In this document: positions 4,548 through 9,668 of the stretch, one piece after another
How the letters are laid out: every line of letters begins with the position of its first letter
Numbering within the stretch: position 1 is the stretch's first letter
Assembly: GCA_050743625.1 (NCBI GenBank)
Contig: JBOGED010000180.1
Location: 1 to 9,668, forward strand
Direction of reading: 5' to 3'
Length of the DNA stretch: 9,668 bases
DNA from: JBOGED01 sp050743625
GTDB taxonomy: Bacteria > Actinomycetota > Nitriliruptoria > Euzebyales > Egibacteraceae
Program-made: the position numbers and the translations under genes
Notes under the pieces: generated by a model
The model's input: the letters and a program-made list of their open reading frames with translations, nothing else
What the model was told of the DNA's origin: nothing
Database searches by the model: none

Positions 4548-5356
4548 GGGGTGGCTCCAATCTGATCCCACAGCACCCGGCTACCGTTCAGGCAGGGACC
4601 TTCCACGCAGGCACGGACGTTGCGGACCTCGCCCTTGGACAGGTAGGGAATCACGCACGTCCAGCAGACCCCGACGCCACACGCCATCGCCTCCTCGACC
4701 GCGACCTGCACCGGGATCTCGCGCCCGGTGGCGATCTTTGAGACGGCAGCGAGCATCGGCATCGGTCCGCAGGCGTAGACAATGCCGACCGCTCGGGAGT
4801 CCAACACGCGGTCCATGACGTCCGTGACGCGTCCTTTGGTCCCTGAGCTGCCATCCTCCGTCACAGGGTAGGTAGCGTCGGAGACGCGCCTCGCCGTGAC
4901 CGTGTTGTAGAGCCGCCGCCGGGTGGCCGCGCCCAGGATCATGTCGACCCGCAGCTCACGCCGCCGCAATTGGCTCGCCAGGTACAGCAGGGGCGCCGCC
5001 CCATACCCTCCCCCGACGAGCAGGCAGCCGACCGGCTGTCGCGGGAGCGAGAATGGGTGCCCCAGTGGCCCGACGACGTCGATGACGTCGTGCTGCGCCC
5101 GCCCGGCCAGCCATACCGTTCCACGGCCGTTCGCCTCGAACGTCATCTCGACCGTCCCGGCCAGGTCCCTGACCGCGGAGATCGAGAACGGGCGGCGCAG
5201 CAACGTGCCATCACCCTCCACGGCGATCGACACGAACTGGCCCGGCTCGGTACGGGCCGCGATCTCGGGAGCGACCACCGTCAACGAGTGGTAGCTCCCG
5301 ATCCTCCTGGAAGCGACCACCTCGCACGGCGCGCGGACCGGCCCCGTACCGCTCAT
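4544..5356 (-). CDS. pyrK: Dihydroorotate dehydrogenase electron-transfer subunit PyrK (FAD, 2Fe-2S)
   Basis: PyrK accepts electrons from the FMN of PyrD through a 2Fe-2S cluster and FAD and reduces NAD+. The 270 residues show the ferredoxin-reductase layout: an FAD-binding barrel with RRPFSIS (54-60), a nucleotide-binding half with VGGGYGAAPLLYLA (114-127), CGPMPML (196-202), and the C-terminal cluster-binding part. The cysteines fit the PyrK pattern C-x4-C-x2-C-x15-C at 226, 231, 234 and 250; Cys255 is extra. I chose ATG 5356 because it overlaps the carB TGA in an ATGA and is preceded by GGAGG at 6 bases. The frame stays open further upstream, but that part is an out-of-frame reading of the carB 3' end. 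pyrD follows with another ATGA overlap, so a coupled 1:1 output of the two subunits is likely. Confidence 0.96.
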   Translation of the reverse strand: MSGTGPVRAPCEVVASRRIGSYHSLTVVAPEIAARTEPGQFVSIAVEGDGTLLRRPFSISAVRDLAGTVEMTFEANGRGTVWLAGRAQHDVIDVVGPLGHPFSLPRQPVGCLLVGGGYGAAPLLYLASQLRRRELRVDMILGAATRRRLYNTVTARRVSDATYPVTEDGSSGTKGRVTDVMDRVLDSRAVGIVYACGPMPMLAAVSKIATGREIPVQVAVEEAMACGVGVCWTCVIPYLSKGEVRNVRACVEGPCLNGSRVLWDQIGATP

Positions 5357-8300
5357 GGGACGCCTCCCTTCGTGCGAAGGGCCTCCTGGTAGGACTGGAG
5401 GCTGCGGACACCGACCGTGTTCGCGCGGAGCGCCTCGATGCCCTGGATGGCGGCGAGGATGCCAGACAGGGTCGTGATGCACGGAATGCCATTCGAGACC
5501 GCAGCCGTGCGGATCTCATAGCCGTCAACGCGGGGACCGCCCCCACCCTTCGGAGTGTTCAACACGAGGTCGACGTCTCCCGCGAGGATACGGTCGACGA
5601 TGTTGGGGCTCCCCTCGCTGAACTTGCGCACCACCGTCGCCCTCACGCCGGCGCGGCGCAGGGTCTCGGCGGTGCCCTCCGTGGCCAGCACGTGAAAGCC
5701 CAGCTCGGCAAGCCGTTTCATCGGAAAGATCATCGCTCGCTTGTCACGGTTCGCGACGGAGCAGAACACGGTGCCCTTGGTGGGCAGCACCATCTGCCCC
5801 GTACCCGCCTGGCTCTTCGCGAACGCGACCCCGAAATCCATGTCGATGCCCATGACCTCGCCGGTCGAGCGCATCTGGGGACCCAGCCTCGTGTCCACGC
5901 CAGGAAAGCGGTTGAACGGCAGCACCGCCTCCTTCACCGCCACATGCGGGAGCGCTGGCCCGGTCACCATATCGTGCTCGGGCAGCAGCCCCCCAGCGCG
6001 GAGCTCCGCGATCCTCGCCCCGGTCATCACCCGCGCCGCGATCTTGGCGAGCGGCACGCCGGTGGCCTTGGAGATGAACGGCACGGTGCGTGAGGCGCGC
6101 GGGTTCGCCTCGAGGACATAGACGACCTCGTCTCGGATGGCGCACTGGATGTTGATGAGGCCGCGCGTGGACAGCGCGGCGGCGATCGCTTCCGCGATGC
6201 TCCGCAGCTGCCGGAGCTGAGCGCGCCCCAGGGTGTAGGGCGGGATGACGCAGGCGGAGTCGCCGGAGTGGACACCAGCCTCCTCGATGTGCTCCATGAC
6301 CCCGCCGATGAACACCTCCACCCCGTCGTAGACGGCGTCGACGTCGACCTCGACCGCGCTCTCCAGGAACTTGTCGACCAGCACGTCGCCCTCGCCCGCG
6401 TTGCGCCGCAGCCAGTCCCGCATCCCCTCAGGGGTGTACACGATCTCCATCGACTGACCGCCGAGCACGTAGGAGGGTCGGACGAGCACGGGGAAGCCGA
6501 TCCGCGTGGCGACGCCCAACGCCTGCTCCACTGACTGCGCCATCCCCCCAGGCGGCTGGTCGATGCCCAGCTCGTCGAGCACGCTCGCGAACCGCCCGCG
6601 GTCCTCTGCCAGGTCGATCGCGGACGGCGGCGTCCCGAGGATCGGGATTCCCGCGGACTCTAGGCCCTTCGCGAGCCCGAGCGGGGTCTGGCCTCCGAGT
6701 TGGACGAGGACGCCGGCCAGCCCTTCGCGCTCGGCGTCGCAGACCGCCAAGACGTCCTCGAGGGTGAGCGGCTCGAAGTAGAGGCGGTCGGCGGTGTCGT
6801 AGTCGGTCGAGACGGTCTCGGGGTTGCAGTTCACCATCACGGTGTCGAACCCCGCCTCGCGCAACGCGAGGACGGCGTGTACGCAACAGTAGTCGAACTC
6901 GATGCCCTGCCCGATCCGGTTCGGGCCGGACCCGAGGATCACCACGGTCGGTCTGGAGGTCGGTACGACCTCGGTCTCGTCCTCGTATGTGGAGTAGTAG
7001 TAGGGCGTGTCGGCGGCGAACTCGGCGGCGCACGTGTCCACGGCTTTGAACACTGGCGTGATGCCCGCGGCGAGACGGTGGGACCGGACCGTGTCCTCAT
7101 CGGTGCCGAGCATCCTGGCGAGATCTGCGTCCGAGAACCCGGCTCGCTTCGCCTTGCGGAGCAGGTGGTCGGTCACGTTCGCGAGCGTCTCACGACCACG
7201 AAGCTCCCGTCTCAGCTCGACGATCTGTAAGAGCTGATCGCAGAACCAGGGATCGTACCCGGTCAAGCGGGCGACCTTGTCCGCGGGCCAACCCCTGGCC
7301 AGAGCCGAGTCGGCGGCGTATAAGCGTTGCTCTCTCGGCGTGGCCAGCGCCTCTTCCAACGCCAGCGGGTCGCCCCACGCCGTGTCCCCGAGCAGCCCGA
7401 CGACGCCCTTCTCGAGCGACCGCAACGCCTTACCGAGCGACTCTTTGAACGTCCGCCCGATCGCCATCACCTCACCCACGCTGCGCATACGAGGTCCCAG
7501 CCGCGTGTCGGCTTGGGGGAACTTCTCGAACGCGAAGCGCGGGATCTTGGTGACCACGTAGTCGATCGACGGCTCGAACGCGGCGAGGGTCCGGCGGGTG
7601 ATGTCGTTCGGGATCTCGTCGAGGGTGTAGCCGACGGCGAGGAGCGCGGCGATCTTCGCGATGGGGAAGCCCGTAGCCTTCGACGCTAAGGCGCTGGAAC
7701 GCGAGACCCTGGGGTTCATCTCGATCACGGTCATGCGCCCGGTCCGCGGGTCCACCGCGAACTGGACGTTCGCTCCCCCCGTCGTCACCCCGACCTTGCG
7801 CAGCACCGCGAACGCCGCGTTGCGCATCGACTGGAACTCGACGTCGGACAGGGTCTGCGCTGGCGCGACCGTGATGGAGTCCCCGGTGTGCACGCCCATC
7901 GGGTCGAGGTTCTCGATCGCGCAGATCACGACGCAGTTGTCGGCGGCGTCGCGCATGACCTCCAGCTCGTATTCCTTCCATCCCCGCAGGCTCTCGTCGA
8001 GCTGGACCTCGTGGATAGGACTGGCGGCGAGCCCCTCGGCGACGAGGCGCCGGAACTCGGCCTGGTCAGTGGCGATCCCGGCGCCCGCGCCCCCCAAGGT
8101 AAAGCTCGGCCGGACGAGGATCGGGAAACCCAACCGCTCGGCGAGCGCACCGGCGTCCTCGATGTCGCGGACCCGCCCCGACGCCGCCGTGTCCAGGCCG
8201 ATCTCGCGCATCGCCTGGGTGAAGGCGGCGCGGTCCTCGGCCATGCGGATCGTCTCGACGCCGGCGCCGATCAGCTCGACGCCGTGCTCGTCGAGCACGC

Positions 8301-8616
8301 CGGCCTCGGCCAGCGCCATCGCCACGTTGAGCCCGGTCTGGCCGCCGAGCGTCGGCAAGAGCGCGTCGGGCCGCTCCGCCGTGATCACCCGCTCGACGAA
8401 CTCCGGTGTGAGCGGCTCGACGTACGTCGCGTCCGCGAACTCGGGATCGGTCATGATCGTCGCCGGGTTCGAGTTCACCAGCACGACCCGGTAGCCCTCG
8501 CGCCGCAGCACCTTGCATGCCTGCGTCCCCGAGTAGTCGAACTCGCACGCCTGGCCGATCACGATCGGTCCCGATCCGAGCAGCAGGATCGCGCGGAGGT
8601 CGTCACGCCTCGGCAT
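5353..8616 (-). CDS. carB: Carbamoyl-phosphate synthase large subunit
   Basis: CarB makes carbamoyl phosphate from bicarbonate, ammonia supplied by CarA, and two ATP; the product feeds pyrimidine and arginine synthesis. The 1087 residues are full length (E. coli 1073). Domains in order: first ATP-grasp half (about 1-405) with LLLGSGPIVIGQACEFDYSG at 11-30 and VRPSFTLGGAGAG (168-180); an oligomerisation region (405-555); second ATP-grasp half (555-940) with ILGSGPNRIGQGIEFDYCC (560-578) and VRPSYVLGG (712-720); and an MGS-like allosteric domain (about 945-1087) with LNTPKGGGG (1019-1027) in the usual effector-binding region. The first glycine loop ends GGAGAG where GG(T/A)GGG is common, a mild change. 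ATG 8616 lies 21 bases after the carA stop with AGGGG about 8 bases upstream. The stop overlaps the pyrK ATG. Feedback control by UMP is known for the family and is not shown by the sequence itself. Confidence 0.98.
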   Translation of the reverse strand: MPRRDDLRAILLLGSGPIVIGQACEFDYSGTQACKVLRREGYRVVLVNSNPATIMTDPEFADATYVEPLTPEFVERVITAERPDALLPTLGGQTGLNVAMALAEAGVLDEHGVELIGAGVETIRMAEDRAAFTQAMREIGLDTAASGRVRDIEDAGALAERLGFPILVRPSFTLGGAGAGIATDQAEFRRLVAEGLAASPIHEVQLDESLRGWKEYELEVMRDAADNCVVICAIENLDPMGVHTGDSITVAPAQTLSDVEFQSMRNAAFAVLRKVGVTTGGANVQFAVDPRTGRMTVIEMNPRVSRSSALASKATGFPIAKIAALLAVGYTLDEIPNDITRRTLAAFEPSIDYVVTKIPRFAFEKFPQADTRLGPRMRSVGEVMAIGRTFKESLGKALRSLEKGVVGLLGDTAWGDPLALEEALATPREQRLYAADSALARGWPADKVARLTGYDPWFCDQLLQIVELRRELRGRETLANVTDHLLRKAKRAGFSDADLARMLGTDEDTVRSHRLAAGITPVFKAVDTCAAEFAADTPYYYSTYEDETEVVPTSRPTVVILGSGPNRIGQGIEFDYCCVHAVLALREAGFDTVMVNCNPETVSTDYDTADRLYFEPLTLEDVLAVCDAEREGLAGVLVQLGGQTPLGLAKGLESAGIPILGTPPSAIDLAEDRGRFASVLDELGIDQPPGGMAQSVEQALGVATRIGFPVLVRPSYVLGGQSMEIVYTPEGMRDWLRRNAGEGDVLVDKFLESAVEVDVDAVYDGVEVFIGGVMEHIEEAGVHSGDSACVIPPYTLGRAQLRQLRSIAEAIAAALSTRGLINIQCAIRDEVVYVLEANPRASRTVPFISKATGVPLAKIAARVMTGARIAELRAGGLLPEHDMVTGPALPHVAVKEAVLPFNRFPGVDTRLGPQMRSTGEVMGIDMDFGVAFAKSQAGTGQMVLPTKGTVFCSVANRDKRAMIFPMKRLAELGFHVLATEGTAETLRRAGVRATVVRKFSEGSPNIVDRILAGDVDLVLNTPKGGGGPRVDGYEIRTAAVSNGIPCITTLSGILAAIQGIEALRANTVGVRSLQSYQEALRTKGGVP

Positions 8617-8637
8617 GTCGCCGCCCCTGTGCCGGGC

Positions 8638-9668
8638 TCACCGGCGGCGGTCCATCAGGTCGGTGAACTGCTCGAAGAGGTAGCGCGCGTCGTGCGGGCC
8701 GGGCGCGGCCTCAGGGTGGTATTGGACGCTGAAGGCCGGAACGTCGTGGCAGGTCAAGCCCTCGTTGACGCCGTCGTTGAGGTTCACGTGCGTCTCGGTC
8801 AGGCGGCCGAAGGGGCCGTCGCCCGGGAGGGACTCGCGCTCGACCGCGAACCCGTGGTTGTGACTCGTGATCTCGATCGCCGCCTGCCCGAGCCGCTTCA
8901 CTGGCTGGTTCGCGCCGTGGTGGCCGAACAGCAGCTTGGACGTGCGCGCACCGGCGGCGAGCGCGAGCAGCTGGTGCCCGAGGCAGATGCCGAAGATGGG
9001 GACATCGTGGCCGAGGAGCGCGGCGATCGTGGCGATGCCGTGTGTTACCGCCGCGGGGTCGCCGGGACCGTTCGAGAGGAAGACCCCGTCCGGCTCGTAG
9101 GAGAGCACCTCCTCGGCGGTCGCGGTGGCGGGCGCCACGCGCACCTGGCAGCCACGAGCGCACAGCAGCCGCAGGATGTTCCGCTTGATGCCAAAGTCCA
9201 GCGCAACGACGCGCCTGAGCGCCTCGCCCTCTGCGGGAACGTCATAGGGATGGGGGGTCGACACCTGCGTGACGAGTTCGGCACCGACCATGCCGGGGGC
9301 CTGGAGCACCATCTCTCGCAGTGCGTCGGCATCCAGTACCTCCGTGGAGATCGCGCCTCTCATCGCCCCCGCCGCGCGGATGTGGCGGACGAGACGCCGG
9401 GTGTCAATCTCGCTGATCCCGACGGTGGTGGCGCGACGAAGCTCGTCCTCAAGGCCTCCGGAGGCCCGGTATCCTGAGTACGACCTGCTCGCCTCACGGA
9501 CGATGAAGCCGGCGACCTGGACACGGCTGGACTCGGCGTCGGCAGGCGTCACCCCGTAGTTGCCCTGCTGGGGGTTCGTCATCGTCACAAGCTGACGGTG
9601 ATAGCTGGGGTCGGTGAGCACCTCCTGATAGCCCGTCATCGCGGTGTTGAAGACCACCTCGCCGATCG
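8638..9668 (-). CDS. carA: Carbamoyl-phosphate synthase small subunit (glutaminase), 5' end cut by window edge
   Basis: CarA hydrolyses glutamine and channels the ammonia to CarB. The visible 343 residues begin inside the N-terminal domain at IGEVVFNTAMTGYQEVLTDP, which in the family lies about 30-40 residues from the start, so the true start is beyond the window. Seen: NPQQGNYG, the class I glutamine amidotransferase domain with FLSNGPGDP, the nucleophile loop GICLGHQ (the Cys codon is at 8985-8983), KLLFGHHGANQPV, ITSHNHGFAV, and the HPE of the catalytic triad (His codon at 8718-8716). All three catalytic residues are present. An in-frame GTG at 9657 is an internal valine of the conserved core, not a start. 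carB follows after 21 bases, the usual arrangement. Confidence 0.97.
   Translation of the reverse strand, partial: IGEVVFNTAMTGYQEVLTDPSYHRQLVTMTNPQQGNYGVTPADAESSRVQVAGFIVREASRSYSGYRASGGLEDELRRATTVGISEIDTRRLVRHIRAAGAMRGAISTEVLDADALREMVLQAPGMVGAELVTQVSTPHPYDVPAEGEALRRVVALDFGIKRNILRLLCARGCQVRVAPATATAEEVLSYEPDGVFLSNGPGDPAAVTHGIATIAALLGHDVPIFGICLGHQLLALAAGARTSKLLFGHHGANQPVKRLGQAAIEITSHNHGFAVERESLPGDGPFGRLTETHVNLNDGVNEGLTCHDVPAFSVQYHPEAAPGPHDARYLFEQFTDLMDRRR

Noticed and set aside
4548..4571. GTG 4571 as the pyrD start
   Set aside because: It has no ribosome site, whereas ATG 4547 forms an ATGA overlap with pyrK, has GGAG at 6 bases and fits the pattern of the other pyr junctions.
7888..9477. A 529-codon open frame on the plus strand opposite carB and carA
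   Set aside because: It is antisense to two strongly conserved genes, crosses the carA-carB boundary, is rich in Arg, Ala, Gly and Asp as expected of a shadow frame in high-GC DNA, and shows no recognisable domain or ribosome site.

Overview
This window is a high-GC (about two thirds by eye), densely packed run of genes that all read on the minus strand. From right to left in the window, which is the direction of transcription, they are carA (5' end cut by the window edge), carB, pyrK, pyrD, a 202-base spacer with repeats, pyrF, pyrE, a short promoter-bearing gap, mihF, gmk, rpoZ and coaBC (3' end cut by the window edge). The source looks like a member of Actinomycetota: mIHF is the actinobacterial integration host factor, and CoaBC carries the PAMHTEMW form of its active-site motif that I associate with actinobacteria. 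A PyrK/PyrD class 1B dihydroorotate dehydrogenase inside the pyr operon differs from the quinone-linked class 2 enzyme of Mycobacterium and Streptomyces. It therefore points to a deep-branching or poorly known actinobacterial lineage rather than those genera. I cannot name the organism.

Right part (3591-9668): carbamoyl-phosphate synthase (CarA glutaminase and CarB synthetase) and the two-subunit dihydroorotate dehydrogenase (PyrK iron-sulfur/FAD electron-transfer subunit and PyrD FMN catalytic subunit). CarB/PyrK and PyrK/PyrD are joined by 4-base ATGA stop/start overlaps. Middle part (2163-3388): pyrF and pyrE, also joined by an ATGA overlap, make UMP from orotate. Together these genes cover the first step and the last three steps of de novo pyrimidine synthesis; pyrB and pyrC would be expected upstream of carA, outside the window.

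The only sizeable gene-free stretch is 3389-3590, between pyrD and pyrF. It holds two copies of a roughly 50-base structured repeat, each with a perfect 7+1+7 palindrome and an inner hairpin, plus a perfect 12-base tandem duplication next to the pyrD stop. The inner hairpin differs between the copies in a way that keeps pairing only in RNA read in the operon's own direction.

Left part (1-2166): a probable sigma-70-type promoter (TTGACG, 16 bases, TAGGAT) overlaps the pyrE stop codon and is placed to drive mihF-gmk-rpoZ-coaBC, a cluster for nucleoid structure, GMP kinase, RNA polymerase omega and coenzyme A synthesis. Two adjacent genes here, gmk and rpoZ, have conserved N-termini that extend upstream of any usable ATG, GTG or TTG. 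Both may use rare ATC starts.

I see no mobile element, defence system, RNA gene or CRISPR array. Most of the window is conserved housekeeping content. The repeat-bearing spacer and the two missing start codons are what deserve a second look.
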